DNA from: Mycobacterium neglectum
GTDB lineage: Bacteria; Actinomycetota; Actinomycetes; Mycobacteriales; Mycobacteriaceae
DNA length: 64,000 nt
Assembly (NCBI RefSeq): GCF_002591975.1
Contig: NZ_NVQE01000008.1
Location: 103,850-167,849, forward strand
Reading direction: 5' to 3'
Shown: positions 51,524-62,538 of the stretch, in pieces
Position numbering within the stretch: the stretch's first letter is position 1
How the letters are laid out: each line of letters starts with the position of its first letter
The notes under the pieces: model-generated
Databases searched by the model: none
The model's input: the letters and a program-made list of their open reading frames with translations, nothing else
What the model was told of the DNA's origin: nothing
Program-made: the position numbers and the translations under genes

Positions 51524-53515
51524 ATGATTGACATCCAGACAGTCCTCATCGCCAACCGCGGCGAGATCGCGGTGCGCGTGATCCGAACGCTGCGCGCGAT
51601 GGGCATCCGATCGGTTGCGGTGTTCAGCGACGCCGACGCGGGCGCCCGCCATGTCGCCGAGGCCGATGTCGCCGTCAACATCGGACCTGCGGCGGCGCGC
51701 GAGAGCTACCTCGATATCGACGCTGTGGTCGCGGCCGCACAGCGCACCGGCGCGCAGGCGGTGCACCCGGGCTACGGGTTCCTCTCGGAGAACGCGCATT
51801 TCGCCGCGGCATTGCAGGCGGCCGGCATCGTGTTCATCGGACCACCGGTCGGGGCGATTCAGACGATGGGTGACAAGATCGCCGCGAAAGCCGCGGTGTC
51901 GGCATTCGGAGTGCCGGTCGTTCCCGGTGTATCGCGCCCCGGTCTGACCGACGCCGATCTGATCGCAGGCGCCGAGGACGTCGGGTATCCCGTTCTCGTC
52001 AAGCCTTCTGCGGGCGGTGGCGGCAAGGGCATGCGTGTCGTGCACGAGCCGTCCGAACTGGTCTCCGCATTGACCAGCGCGCGTCGGGAGGCCGGCTCAG
52101 CCTTCGGTGACGACACGTTGTTCCTCGAGCGATTCGTGTTGAACCCGCGGCACATCGAGGTGCAGGTGCTCGCCGACGGTTTCGGCAACGTGGTGCACTT
52201 GGGCGAACGCGAGTGCAGCCTCCAACGCAGGCACCAGAAGGTGATCGAAGAGGCGCCGTCGCCGCTGCTGGATCCGGCGACGCGGGCCCGAATCGGTGCC
52301 GCGGCGTGCGATACGGCGCGCAGCGTCCAGTACACCGGCGCAGGCACGGTGGAGTTCATCGTGTCCGCAGACCGGCCCGACGAGTTCTTCTTCATGGAGA
52401 TGAACACCCGTCTTCAGGTGGAGCATCCGGTGACCGAGATGGTCACCGGTATCGACCTCGTCGAACAGCAAGTGTTGATCGCCGCTGGCAACAAGCTGCC
52501 GATCGGTCAGGACGACGTCACGTTGACCGGGCACGCCATCGAGGCGCGCGTATACGCAGAGGATCCCGGTCGCGGCTTTTTGCCGACCGGCGGCACCGTG
52601 CTCGGTCTCGTCGAAGCCGGGGGATCGGGCATTCGCGTCGACTCCGGACTCGCCGACGGCACAGCCATCGGCAGCGACTATGACCCGATGCTGTCGAAGG
52701 TCATCGCGCACGCCGAGGATCGTGCCGGTGCCATCCGCGCCCTCGACACGGCGTTGGCGCACACCGCAGTTCTGGGTGTCACTACGAACATCGAGTTTCT
52801 CCGATTTCTGCTGGCCGATCCCGACGTCGTCGCCGGTGATCTCGACACCGGGTTGCTCGACCGCCGCCTGCCCGACTTCAGACCCGGGGAACCGGGCGAT
52901 CGCGAGCTGATCGCCGCTGCCGCCTACAAGTGGCTGCGGAGCTGGCCCGACCCCGTCACCGACCTGTGGGCTGTGCCGTCGGGATGGCGGATCGGGCTAT
53001 CGGCACCGACCACCTTTCGGCTGCACAGCGGCGACCGTACCGACCACGTCCATCTCGCCGGGACTCCGGTGGCAGCGTCGGCTGCCGTCGAGGACGGCGA
53101 ATCCCGCTCGTTGTCAACATCTCTCGATGGCGGCCGGTTGTCGTTGACACTGGATGGACTGCGAACCGAATACCTGGTTGTGGCCGTCGACGGGCAGATC
53201 TGGTTGTCCGGCACCGGGTTCACGGGCATGGTCGAAGAAGTACGGGAGGCACCCGTGCGGCCCGACGACGAATCGGGCGGTGATGCCGAACTGACCAGTC
53301 CGATGCCGGGTTCGGTGGTCGCCGTCGGTGTTTCCGATGGTCAACGAGTCGAGGCGGGAGCCGTGGTCGTGACCGTCGAGGCCATGAAGATGGAACACGC
53401 ACTCACCGCGCCGGGCGATGGCGTTGTCGAACTACTCGTCGCCGTTGGCGACCAGGTCAAGGTGGGCCAGCCGCTGGCCCGGATCACCGCTAGTGAGAAA
53501 GCAGAACTCCCATGA
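51524..53515 (+). CDS. accA1: Acyl-CoA carboxylase alpha subunit (biotin carboxylase/BCCP)
   Basis: 663 residues. Biotin carboxylase domain from [21 protein letters not shown], with the ATP-grasp loop [12 protein letters not shown] near residue 165 and the catalytic [11 protein letters not shown] and [17 protein letters not shown] segments. A BT-like linker leads to the C-terminal biotin domain VEAMKMEH with biotinylated Lys 622. ATG at 51524 is three bases past the accD1 stop region; an earlier in-frame start overlaps accD1. Confidence 0.94.
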   Translation: MIDIQTVLIANRGEIAVRVIRTLRAMGIRSVAVFSDADAGARHVAEADVAVNIGPAAARESYLDIDAVVAAAQRTGAQAVHPGYGFLSENAHFAAALQAAGIVFIGPPVGAIQTMGDKIAAKAAVSAFGVPVVPGVSRPGLTDADLIAGAEDVGYPVLVKPSAGGGGKGMRVVHEPSELVSALTSARREAGSAFGDDTLFLERFVLNPRHIEVQVLADGFGNVVHLGERECSLQRRHQKVIEEAPSPLLDPATRARIGAAACDTARSVQYTGAGTVEFIVSADRPDEFFFMEMNTRLQVEHPVTEMVTGIDLVEQQVLIAAGNKLPIGQDDVTLTGHAIEARVYAEDPGRGFLPTGGTVLGLVEAGGSGIRVDSGLADGTAIGSDYDPMLSKVIAHAEDRAGAIRALDTALAHTAVLGVTTNIEFLRFLLADPDVVAGDLDTGLLDRRLPDFRPGEPGDRELIAAAAYKWLRSWPDPVTDLWAVPSGWRIGLSAPTTFRLHSGDRTDHVHLAGTPVAASAAVEDGESRSLSTSLDGGRLSLTLDGLRTEYLVVAVDGQIWLSGTGFTGMVEEVREAPVRPDDESGGDAELTSPMPGSVVAVGVSDGQRVEAGAVVVTVEAMKMEHALTAPGDGVVELLVAVGDQVKVGQPLARITASEKAELP

Positions 53516-54672
53516 GCGATTTTCTGGCGACGGGCATGCTGCCCGATCACTACGAGCAACTGGCGAAGACGGTCCGTGACTTCGCCCAGAGCGTGGTCGC
53601 CCCGGTCGCCGCCAAACACGACGAGGAGCATTCCTTTCCGTATGAGGTCGTGGCGGGCATGGCCGACATGGGGTTGTTCGGTCTGCCGTTCCCCGAGGAA
53701 TACGGCGGCATGGGCGGTGACTACTTCGCGCTGTGCCTGGCGCTGGAAGAACTCGGCAAGGTCGATCAGAGTGTGGCGATCACGTTGGAGGCCGGTGTTT
53801 CGCTGGGTGCTATGCCCGTGTACCGCTTCGGCAACGAGGACCAGAAGCAGGAATGGCTGCCCTTGCTGGCGAGCGGAAAGGCGCTCGGCGCGTTCGGCCT
53901 GACCGAGGCTGGTGGCGGCACCGACGCGGGCGCGACGAAGACGACGGCCAAATCGGATGGATCAACGTGGATCATCAACGGCTCCAAGCAGTTCATCACC
54001 AACTCGGGCACCGACATCACCAAGCTGGTCACCGTCACGGCGGTCACCGGGGAGACGGACGGTAAGAAAGAGATCTCCTCGATTCTGGTGCCCGTTCCCA
54101 CACCGGGATTCACCGCCGAGCCGGCCTACAACAAGGTCGGGTGGAATGCGTCGGACACCCACCCGTTGAGTTTCGACGATGTCCGGGTGCCGCAGGAGAA
54201 CCTGCTGGGTGAACGCGGTCGCGGCTACGCCAATTTCCTGCGCATCCTCGACGAGGGGCGGATCGCGATCGCCGCTCTGTCCGTCGGCGCGGCGCAGGGC
54301 TGCGTCGACGAATGTGTGAAGTACGCCAAGGAGCGGGAGGCGTTCGGTCAGAAGATCGGCGCCTACCAGGCCATCGCGTTCAAGATCGCCCGCATGGAGG
54401 CGCGCGCGCACGTCGCCCGCACCGCGTATTACGACGCGGCCGCATTGATGTTGGCGGGCAAGCCGTTCAAGAAGGCCGCCGCGATCGCCAAACTGGTGGC
54501 CAGCGAGGCGGCCATGGACAACTCCCGCGATGCCACGCAGGTTTTCGGTGGCTACGGCTTCATGAACGAGTATCCGGTCGCGCGCCACTACCGCGATAGC
54601 AAGATCCTCGAAATCGGTGAGGGGACAACCGAAGTGCAGCTGATGCTGATCGCACGGGAGTCGGGCCTGTGA
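53512..54672 (+). CDS. fadE19: Acyl-CoA dehydrogenase (isovaleryl/short branched-chain type)
   Basis: 386 residues. FAD-binding signatures [20 protein letters not shown] near residue 123 and the C-terminal [34 protein letters not shown], which contains the Glu-Gly-Thr region holding the catalytic base of most family members. ATGA overlap with accA1. In the operon context it should oxidise isovaleryl-CoA to 3-methylcrotonyl-CoA, the substrate of the carboxylase upstream. Confidence 0.93.
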   Translation: MSDFLATGMLPDHYEQLAKTVRDFAQSVVAPVAAKHDEEHSFPYEVVAGMADMGLFGLPFPEEYGGMGGDYFALCLALEELGKVDQSVAITLEAGVSLGAMPVYRFGNEDQKQEWLPLLASGKALGAFGLTEAGGGTDAGATKTTAKSDGSTWIINGSKQFITNSGTDITKLVTVTAVTGETDGKKEISSILVPVPTPGFTAEPAYNKVGWNASDTHPLSFDDVRVPQENLLGERGRGYANFLRILDEGRIAIAALSVGAAQGCVDECVKYAKEREAFGQKIGAYQAIAFKIARMEARAHVARTAYYDAAALMLAGKPFKKAAAIAKLVASEAAMDNSRDATQVFGGYGFMNEYPVARHYRDSKILEIGEGTTEVQLMLIARESGL

Positions 54673-55157
54673 GCGAGAAGAAGGTCATCGTCCAGCGGGG
54701 ACTGTGGTTCGAGGAGTTCGAGACCGGAGTGCTGTATCAGCACCGGCCCGGCCGCACCATCACCGAGGCAGACAACGTCCTGTTCACCACCCTGACCATG
54801 AACACCCAGGCGCTGCACCTCGATGCGGCGTTCTCGGATGCATTGCCTCCGTTCAACCAGCGCCTGGTGAATTCGATGTTCACGTTGTCCACGCTGGTCG
54901 GCCTGTCCGTGGCACAACTGACCCAGGGCACGATCGTCGGCAACCTGGGTTTCGGCGAGGTCGCCTTTCCCAAGCCCCTCTTCCACGGTGACACGCTCTA
55001 TGCCGAGACCGAGATCACCGAGAAGCGAGAATCGAAAAGCAGGCCGGGGGAGGGCATCGTGACCTTCTCGCACATCGGCCGAAATCAGCACGGCGACATC
55101 GTGGCGGCGGCGTCGCGCAAGACGATGGTGCGCAAACGGCCCGAGGAGACGACCTGA
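54669..55157 (+). CDS. MaoC-like hydratase, Rv2499c-like
   Basis: 162 residues, single hot-dog fold. LWFEEFETGVLYQHRPGRTITEADNVLFTTLTMNTQALHLDAAF gives the MaoC motif with the conserved Asp and the His of ALHLD. Expected reaction: hydration of an enoyl-CoA, here probably 3-methylglutaconyl-CoA to HMG-CoA. Overlaps fadE19 by four bases and shares one base with citE. Confidence 0.9.
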   Translation: MSEKKVIVQRGLWFEEFETGVLYQHRPGRTITEADNVLFTTLTMNTQALHLDAAFSDALPPFNQRLVNSMFTLSTLVGLSVAQLTQGTIVGNLGFGEVAFPKPLFHGDTLYAETEITEKRESKSRPGEGIVTFSHIGRNQHGDIVAAASRKTMVRKRPEETT

Positions 55158-55975
55158 TGTCGTTGCCGAACATCGGTCCCGGCTGGCTGTTCTGTCCGGC
55201 CGATCGGCCCGAGCGATTCGAGAAAGCCGCTGCTGCAGCCGATGTCGTCATCCTCGACCTCGAAGACGGGGTGGCCGCCAAGGATCGGGAGGCCGCGCGC
55301 CACGCGCTGATCGAGACCCGTCTCGACCCCGCTCGCACCGTGGTGCGAATCAATCCGAGCGCGACGCCCGATCATCAGCTCGACCTGGACGCGCTCGCGC
55401 GCACCGACTACACCGTGGTGATGTTGGCGAAAACCGAATCGCCGCGGCAGATACGCGATCTCGCCCCGCGCGACGTGGTCGTGCTGATCGAGACACCGCT
55501 GGGCGCCTTGGAGGTCGGCGAACTTGCGCGCATGGAGAACGCGATCGCGGTGATGTGGGGCGCAGAGGATCTGTTCGCCGTCACCGGCGGCACCGCCAAC
55601 CGGTGGCCCGACGGTAGCTATCGCGATGTCGCCAAACATGTGCGCTCGCAGAGCCTGCTGGCCGCCAAGGCCTACGGAAAGATGGCCTTGGATTCCGTGT
55701 ACCTCAACATCAAGGACCTCGACGGCCTGCGCGCCGAAAGCGACGACGCGGTGGCAGTCGGCTTCGACGCCAAGGTCGCCATTCACCCATCCCAGGTCGC
55801 GGTCATCCGCGCCGCTTACGCACCGACCGACGAGCAGGTCGACTGGGCGAGGCGTGTCCTCGACACGGCCCACAACCAGAGGGGTGTCTTCCAATACGAG
55901 GGCATAATGGTTGATGCCCCAGTACTGCGGCGAGCAGAGCGCATCGTCGCGTTAGCGCCACACCCCGGCAGCTAG
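55157..55975 (+). CDS. citE: CitE-like beta-hydroxyacyl-CoA lyase, Rv2498c orthologue
   Basis: 272 residues, HpcH/HpaI-CitE TIM barrel. LFCPADRPERFEKAAAAADVVILDLEDGVAAKDREAAR includes the substrate Arg and the acidic metal-site residues; VLIETPLGALEVGELA holds the metal-binding Glu and GAEDLFAVTGG the Asp. The CitDF partners of citrate lyase are absent. M. tuberculosis Rv2498c is a stereospecific beta-hydroxyacyl-CoA lyase of leucine degradation (HMG-CoA cleavage), which fits this operon. Confidence 0.92.
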   Translation: MSLPNIGPGWLFCPADRPERFEKAAAAADVVILDLEDGVAAKDREAARHALIETRLDPARTVVRINPSATPDHQLDLDALARTDYTVVMLAKTESPRQIRDLAPRDVVVLIETPLGALEVGELARMENAIAVMWGAEDLFAVTGGTANRWPDGSYRDVAKHVRSQSLLAAKAYGKMALDSVYLNIKDLDGLRAESDDAVAVGFDAKVAIHPSQVAVIRAAYAPTDEQVDWARRVLDTAHNQRGVFQYEGIMVDAPVLRRAERIVALAPHPGS

Positions 55976-56076
55976 CCGACGAACCTCCCACCAGGGGTTC
56001 TGCTCCTATCGCCTCCGTGCTGAGCACCTCAGTCGCCTGACGGCGCGACCCGCCGTCAGTGACCCTAGGAGGCGGT

Positions 56077-57192
56077 ATGGCAGGGATCGATGCGAGCCCG
56101 CGGACGCATGCGTCACATTCGGGCGTCGAGTTGGAGCCGATACAGCTGGTCGCCCCGGACGGGACGGCGACCGCCGAGACGCGGTACCGACGGAACCTCC
56201 CACCCGAGACGCTGACCTGGCTCTACGAGTCGATGGTCATCACCCGCGAGCTGGATACCGAGTTCGTCAACCTGCAACGCCAGGGTGAGCTGGCGCTGTT
56301 CGCGTCGTGCCGCGGTCAGGAGGCCACGCAGATCGGCGCGGCGGCCTGTCTGCCCAAAACCGACTGGCTTTTCCCGCAGTACCGCGAGATCGGCGCGTTC
56401 CTGCTGCGTGGACTCACGCCGGCGCAGCTGGGCGCGGTCTGGCGGGGTAAATGGCACGGGGGGCTGGGGTTCACCGAGAAGTGTGTCGCACCGATCTCGA
56501 TCCCGATCGGCACGCAAGGCCTGCACGCGGTAGGTGCGGCGATGGCGGCCCAACGCCTCGGTGAGGACTCGGTGACGCTGGCCTTTCTCGGCGACGGCGC
56601 GACCAGTGAAGGTGATGCTCACGAGGCGTTGAACTTCGCGGCCGTGTTCAAGGCACCATGCATTTTCGTCGTGCAGAACAACCATTGGGCGATATCGGTT
56701 CCGGTCAGCAGACAGCAGGCAGGGCCTTCCATCGCGCACCGGGCCATCGGATACGGGATGCCCGGAATTCGGGTGGACGGAAACGACGTGCTGGCCTGCT
56801 ATGCGGTGACGGCAGAGGCCGCCAGGCGTGCCCGGGACGGTGGCGGCCCGACTTTGATCGAGGCGGTTACCTACCGGATGGGGCCGCACACCACCTCCGA
56901 CGACCCCACCCGGTACCGGTCCGACGAGGAACTCGAGTACTGGGCGACACGAGATCCGATTGAGCGCTATCGCATTTATCTGCAGGCAGAAGGCGTTTGG
57001 ACCGCACGGCTCGAGGACCGAATAGCTGCCAGATCGAAGCGATTACGCGCCGAACTGCGGGAGTCGGTCGTCGACGCAGTCGACTTCGAGATCACCGATG
57101 TGTTCGACACCGTCTATCACGACATCACCCCGGATCTGTTGGCACAGCGCGCGCAAGTGTTGGCGGAGATCGCGAAGGAGGCAGAAGCGTGA
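56077..57192 (+). CDS. bkdA: Branched-chain 2-oxoacid dehydrogenase E1 alpha
   Basis: 371 residues from ATG with AGGAGG four bases upstream. The thiamin-diphosphate motif GDGATSEGDAHEALNFA...NN is near residue 175, with TYRMGPHTTSDDPTRYR (phosphorylation-loop equivalent) near 270. It decarboxylates branched 2-oxo acids, which gives the acyl-CoAs used by fadE19 and the carboxylase. A 101-bp gap after citE and its own strong ribosome binding site allow separate expression. Confidence 0.93.
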   Translation: MAGIDASPRTHASHSGVELEPIQLVAPDGTATAETRYRRNLPPETLTWLYESMVITRELDTEFVNLQRQGELALFASCRGQEATQIGAAACLPKTDWLFPQYREIGAFLLRGLTPAQLGAVWRGKWHGGLGFTEKCVAPISIPIGTQGLHAVGAAMAAQRLGEDSVTLAFLGDGATSEGDAHEALNFAAVFKAPCIFVVQNNHWAISVPVSRQQAGPSIAHRAIGYGMPGIRVDGNDVLACYAVTAEAARRARDGGGPTLIEAVTYRMGPHTTSDDPTRYRSDEELEYWATRDPIERYRIYLQAEGVWTARLEDRIAARSKRLRAELRESVVDAVDFEITDVFDTVYHDITPDLLAQRAQVLAEIAKEAEA

Positions 57193-58247
57193 CTCAGATC
57201 ATCGAGCGACCGATATTTCACGGCGACGACGAACCGCACCGGGCGCTGTTGACCACGATGCCGGACGTCCAGACGCTAACCATGGCGCAGGCTATCAACC
57301 GGGCGCTGCACGACGCGATGGCAGCCGATGAGCGCGTGCTCGTTTTCGGTGAGGACGTCGCCACGCTCGGCGGTGTCTTCCGTGTCACCGAGGGACTTTC
57401 TCAAACCTTCGGCGAGCAAAGGTGCTTCGATACACCCCTTGCGGAGTCCGCGATCATCGGCATCGCGATCGGGATGGCGATCCGCGGCTTTGTACCCGTT
57501 CCCGAGATCCAGTTCGACGGGTTCGCCGCGCCCGCGTTCGATCAGATCGTCAGCCACTTGGCGAAGTACCGGATGCGGACGCGCGGGGACATCGAGATGC
57601 CGGTGACCATCCGGATTCCGTCGTTCGGCGGGATCGGCGCCGTGGAACATCATTCGGAGTCGACGGAAAGCTATTGGCTGCACACCGCGGGCCTGAAGGT
57701 GGTCACGCCGTCGACTCCGACGGATGCGTATTGGCTGCTGCGGCAGTCGATCGCCTGCCAGGATCCGATTGTCTATCTGGAACCCAAACGGCGGTACTGG
57801 ACGCGTGAGCCCGTCGACACCAACACCCCGGGTCTTCCGATTGGGCACGCGGCGATCCGGCGCAGCGGCGATGACGTCACGGTGATCACCTACGGCCCGC
57901 TGGTCGCCACGGCGATCAGCGCCGCCGAACTGGCTGAACAACAACATGGTTGGAGCCTGGAGGTCGTCGATCTGCGGTCGTTGAATCCGCTGGATTTCGA
58001 CACTGTCGCCGCATCGGTGCAACGGACCGGCCGTGCGGTGGTCATGCACGAGGGTCCGCGCACATTGGGCTTCGGTGCGGAACTCGCGGCGCGCATCCAA
58101 GAGGAGCTGTTCTACGACCTGGAGGCACCGGTCCTGCGCGCCACCGGATTTGACACGCCGTTCCCGCCGGCACGGCTGGAGAAGCTGTGGCTGCCGGGCG
58201 TCGACCGGCTGCTGGATTGCGTCGAGCGGACGCTGGAACAGCCATGA
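57189..58247 (+). CDS. bkdB: Branched-chain 2-oxoacid dehydrogenase E1 beta
   Basis: 352 residues from the GTG overlapping the E1 alpha stop. Transketolase-type pyrimidine domain ([32 protein letters not shown]) and C-terminal transketolase domain ([24 protein letters not shown]). It forms the alpha2beta2 E1 component. Longer in-frame starts inside E1 alpha are rejected. Confidence 0.94.
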   Translation: MTQIIERPIFHGDDEPHRALLTTMPDVQTLTMAQAINRALHDAMAADERVLVFGEDVATLGGVFRVTEGLSQTFGEQRCFDTPLAESAIIGIAIGMAIRGFVPVPEIQFDGFAAPAFDQIVSHLAKYRMRTRGDIEMPVTIRIPSFGGIGAVEHHSESTESYWLHTAGLKVVTPSTPTDAYWLLRQSIACQDPIVYLEPKRRYWTREPVDTNTPGLPIGHAAIRRSGDDVTVITYGPLVATAISAAELAEQQHGWSLEVVDLRSLNPLDFDTVAASVQRTGRAVVMHEGPRTLGFGAELAARIQEELFYDLEAPVLRATGFDTPFPPARLEKLWLPGVDRLLDCVERTLEQP

Positions 58248-59467
58248 CCGGCGATGAGCGCTCGCGCGAAGTGGGGGCAGCTGCTGCGGTACGGGACTTC
58301 CTCGTTCCCGATCTCGGCGAAGGACTCGAGGACGCGACTATCACGAGCTGGAGCGTCGCCGTGGGAGACACCGTCGAGCTGAACCAGACGCTGTGCACGG
58401 TCGAGACCAACAAAGCCGAGGTCGAGATCCCGAGTCCGTACGCCGGGCTGATCACCGAGCTTGGCGGCGGTGAGGGGCAGACGCTGAATGTCGGTGCGGT
58501 GTTGGTCCGTATCGCGACGGCAGCCGAGAAGGCGGTCGAAGCGGGCACAAAGCGGCGTCCGGTGCTCGTCGGATACGGCGCCGACGATGAGATGGACGAC
58601 AGCAGACGGAGCGCACGACCGGCGTCGACACGTCCGCGCGCGAAGCCGCCGGTACGAAAGCTGGCTGCGGAGCTGAACGTCGACCTCAACAAGTTGGCAG
58701 GTTCGGGCACCGACGGAGTGATCACCCGCGAGGACGTGCTGTCTTCGGCGGGCCGGTCTGCGCCAAGTTCCGACATGGTGGCGGTGCGCGGTGTGCGGGC
58801 GGAAATGGCGCATCGAATGTCGCTGTCGCGCACGGAGATACCTGATGCGCATGCGAGTGTGCAGGCGGACGGGACGGGCCTGCAGCGCTTGCGTGACCGG
58901 CTACGCGACCAGGCGGGCATCGACGTGCCGATCACGCCTTTCGTTCTCACCTTGCGGCTGTTGACGATTGCGCTCACGCACCACCAGAATCTCAACGCGA
59001 CGTGGGTCGACACCACCGAAGGCCCCCAGATCCACCTGCACTCCGCGGTGCATCTGGGATTCGGGGTGGCGGCCCCGCGCGGCCTGCTGGTGCCCGTCGT
59101 CAAGGACGCGCAGAACAAGACGACCCGTGAGCTCGCCGACGCGGTAGCGCGGCTGATTTCGGATGCCCGGGCAGGCACGCTGCGACCGACCGAATTGCAG
59201 GGCTCCACGTTCACGGTGTCCAACTTTGGTGCGCTCGGACTGGACGACGGTGTCCCGGTGATCAACTACCCGGAGGCGGCGATCCTCGGGATGGGCTCGC
59301 TGAAACCGCGAGCCGTCGTCGTCGACGGAGAAGTCGTGGCACGTCCGACGATGTCGCTGACGTGCGCGTTCGACCATCGCATCATCGACGGCGCACAAGC
59401 CGCGGCATTCTTGACCGAACTACGTGCCCTCATCGAGGCGCCGGAACTGGCACTCCTGGACCTCTAG
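58244..59467 (+). CDS. bkdC: Branched-chain 2-oxoacid dehydrogenase E2 (dihydrolipoyl acyltransferase)
   Basis: 407 residues. One lipoyl domain (residues 17-93) with lipoyl Lys 57 in [10 protein letters not shown], a short peripheral-subunit-binding domain [33 protein letters not shown] near 142-176, and the catalytic domain with DHRIIDG (His 378, Asp 382). Starts at the ATG overlapping the E1 beta stop. The E3 dihydrolipoamide dehydrogenase is not in the window; mycobacteria share one Lpd among complexes. Confidence 0.94.
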   Translation: MTGDERSREVGAAAAVRDFLVPDLGEGLEDATITSWSVAVGDTVELNQTLCTVETNKAEVEIPSPYAGLITELGGGEGQTLNVGAVLVRIATAAEKAVEAGTKRRPVLVGYGADDEMDDSRRSARPASTRPRAKPPVRKLAAELNVDLNKLAGSGTDGVITREDVLSSAGRSAPSSDMVAVRGVRAEMAHRMSLSRTEIPDAHASVQADGTGLQRLRDRLRDQAGIDVPITPFVLTLRLLTIALTHHQNLNATWVDTTEGPQIHLHSAVHLGFGVAAPRGLLVPVVKDAQNKTTRELADAVARLISDARAGTLRPTELQGSTFTVSNFGALGLDDGVPVINYPEAAILGMGSLKPRAVVVDGEVVARPTMSLTCAFDHRIIDGAQAAAFLTELRALIEAPELALLDL

Positions 59468-59470
59468 AGG

Positions 59471-60223
59471 TCACCTGCGCTTGGCGGCCTCGAGTCGGCG
59501 TGCGAACTCCGGTGACTCGATCGAGGTGGCCTGCGGGCCCAGTTCGGTGTCGACCGCGATGCTGTGCTGGTCGCTGTCGACAAAACCGGGATTGGCGGTG
59601 GCCCGCATCGAGGCCTTCGTCGCGAGGACCACGTCGCGCGGTGCCGCTGCGGGGCCCGCGGCGAGTTCGCGGGCGGCGGCGACCGGGTCCTCTGCGACCC
59701 GCAGCGCCAGTCCGTGGCGCACCGCGGTTTCGGCGTCGAAACTCATGCCGAACAGCAGCGACGCGCGGGCCACCTGTGGGCCGACAGCACGCTGCAGCAT
59801 CCACGTGGCACCGCCGCCAGGATGGATGCCCAGCTTCTGGAACCGCGGATCGAAGAGTGCCGCCGGACCGGCGATCCGCACGTCGGCTGCCAGCGCGAGG
59901 TTGAGCCCGGCGCCGACCGCGGCGCCGTTGACGGCCGCGATCGTCGGCAGCGCGCAGTTGGCGACAGCGAGGAATCCGTCGTAGATCACGCGCAGGCCGT
60001 CCTCGGTGGCCTCGCCAAGCGCGGTCAGATTCGCGCCCGCGCAGAACGCCTTCCCTGCACCGGTGACAATCAGCGCGTTAACGTCCTGGTTGGCTTCGAC
60101 GGCATCCACCGCGGCCCGCAACGCCGCTGAGATCTCGGCCGTGACCGCATTACGGCGGTCCGGGTCGTTGATGGTGATGACGGCGACGTGATGGTCGACG
60201 TGGATCAGTACGAGATCAGACAC
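59471..60223 (-). CDS. echA14: Enoyl-CoA hydratase, EchA14-like
   Basis: 250 residues, crotonase family: [24 protein letters not shown] (first oxyanion region) and [21 protein letters not shown] (second). The catalytic Glu positions of classical hydratases are not clearly filled, so activity may be isomerase-like. GTG start lies seven bases from a TAGGCT hexamer. Convergent with bkdC, three bases between stops. In M. tuberculosis echA14 (Rv2486) is separated from the bkd genes by a toxin-antitoxin pair and PE_PGRS genes, which are missing here. Confidence 0.87.
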   Translation of the reverse strand: MSDLVLIHVDHHVAVITINDPDRRNAVTAEISAALRAAVDAVEANQDVNALIVTGAGKAFCAGANLTALGEATEDGLRVIYDGFLAVANCALPTIAAVNGAAVGAGLNLALAADVRIAGPAALFDPRFQKLGIHPGGGATWMLQRAVGPQVARASLLFGMSFDAETAVRHGLALRVAEDPVAAARELAAGPAAAPRDVVLATKASMRATANPGFVDSDQHSIAVDTELGPQATSIESPEFARRLEAAKRR

Positions 60224-60230
60224 GCGGCTC

Positions 60231-60236
60231 AGCCTA
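60231..60236 (-). promoter_or_regulatory. Putative -10 element of a leaderless promoter
   Basis: TAGGCT on the minus strand ends seven bases before the echA14 GTG at 60223. Confidence 0.45.
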
Positions 60237-60257
60237 GTGACCGCCGCCGGGCCGGGG

Positions 60258-60626
60258 TCAGGCGCTCGTCAACGTGACGTTGGCCAGCGACACCGCGACA
60301 TCGCTGGGCAGGATGTCGACAAATGTCGGGGCATCGCGTTGAGCGGGGCCGGACGCGATGACATTGGCCGGAAAGCTGGGGCTGCACGGGAAGTTGTTGC
60401 AGCGGAACCAGAAGCCCTGCGCACTTTGGTACGGGAACATGCTCGGTGCCTGATCGACCCGGTACCGGCCCGGCGGGATGAACGCCGTCGCCCATCCGTC
60501 GCGCGGGTTGGTGGTGACATTGAAGACGCCGTTGCTGCCGTAGCTCGGTGGGGAAGCATTCGCAGGGACGGCCAGCGCCACCGCCATCAGTGCGGCGGCC
60601 GCTGTGGCCGCGACCTTGGATTTCAC
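60258..60626 (-). CDS. Small secreted protein of unknown function
   Basis: 122 residues from GTG; Sec signal peptide with ANA-SPP cleavage near residue 25. The mature part is Pro/Ser/Asn-rich with one Cys pair ([10 protein letters not shown]) and no recognised domain. A TACACT hexamer (60634-60639) ends seven bases before this GTG and supports it over an upstream ATG at 60695 that would hide the signal peptide. Confidence 0.72.
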   Translation of the reverse strand: MKSKVAATAAAALMAVALAVPANASPPSYGSNGVFNVTTNPRDGWATAFIPPGRYRVDQAPSMFPYQSAQGFWFRCNNFPCSPSFPANVIASGPAQRDAPTFVDILPSDVAVSLANVTLTSA

Positions 60627-60633
60627 GTGGTGG

Positions 60634-60639
60634 AGTGTA
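60634..60639 (-). promoter_or_regulatory. Putative -10 element of a leaderless promoter
   Basis: TACACT on the minus strand ends seven bases before the GTG at 60626. Confidence 0.45.
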
Positions 60640-60684
60640 TCGAGACGAACGCCGCAGCGAAGCAGATCTCGCGGACAGCGTTCG

Positions 60685-62277
<1,593 letters not shown>

Positions 62278-62332
62278 CTAGCAAACCCTATCGCTCACGG
62301 GCATCGTACGCGAGATCCAGGCACGAAGTAGG

Positions 62333-62405
62333 CACCCCCGGCAGGATTCGAACCTGCAACCTACGGAGTAGAAATCCGCTGCGCTATCCGTTGCGCCACG
62401 GGGGC
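62333..62405 (-). tRNA. tRNA-Arg (anticodon TCT)
   Basis: 73 bases. The acceptor stem GCCCCCG pairs with CGGGGGT (first pair G-T wobble), discriminator G. The anticodon arm GCGGATTTCTACTCCGT places TCT, and the T-arm GCAGGTTCGAATCCTGC is canonical. CCA is not encoded. Confidence 0.95.
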
Positions 62406-62538
62406 AACGCACGGAAGTCTATCGCCCCCTCAGGTCGCCTCCAGGCTGCGTGGCGGCCACTAAACGCACGCCGCGCTACCGCGCGGCGGACTAGCGTGGT
62501 GACCACCGAACGGCCGTACGGGAGGAGAGCGACGAGCA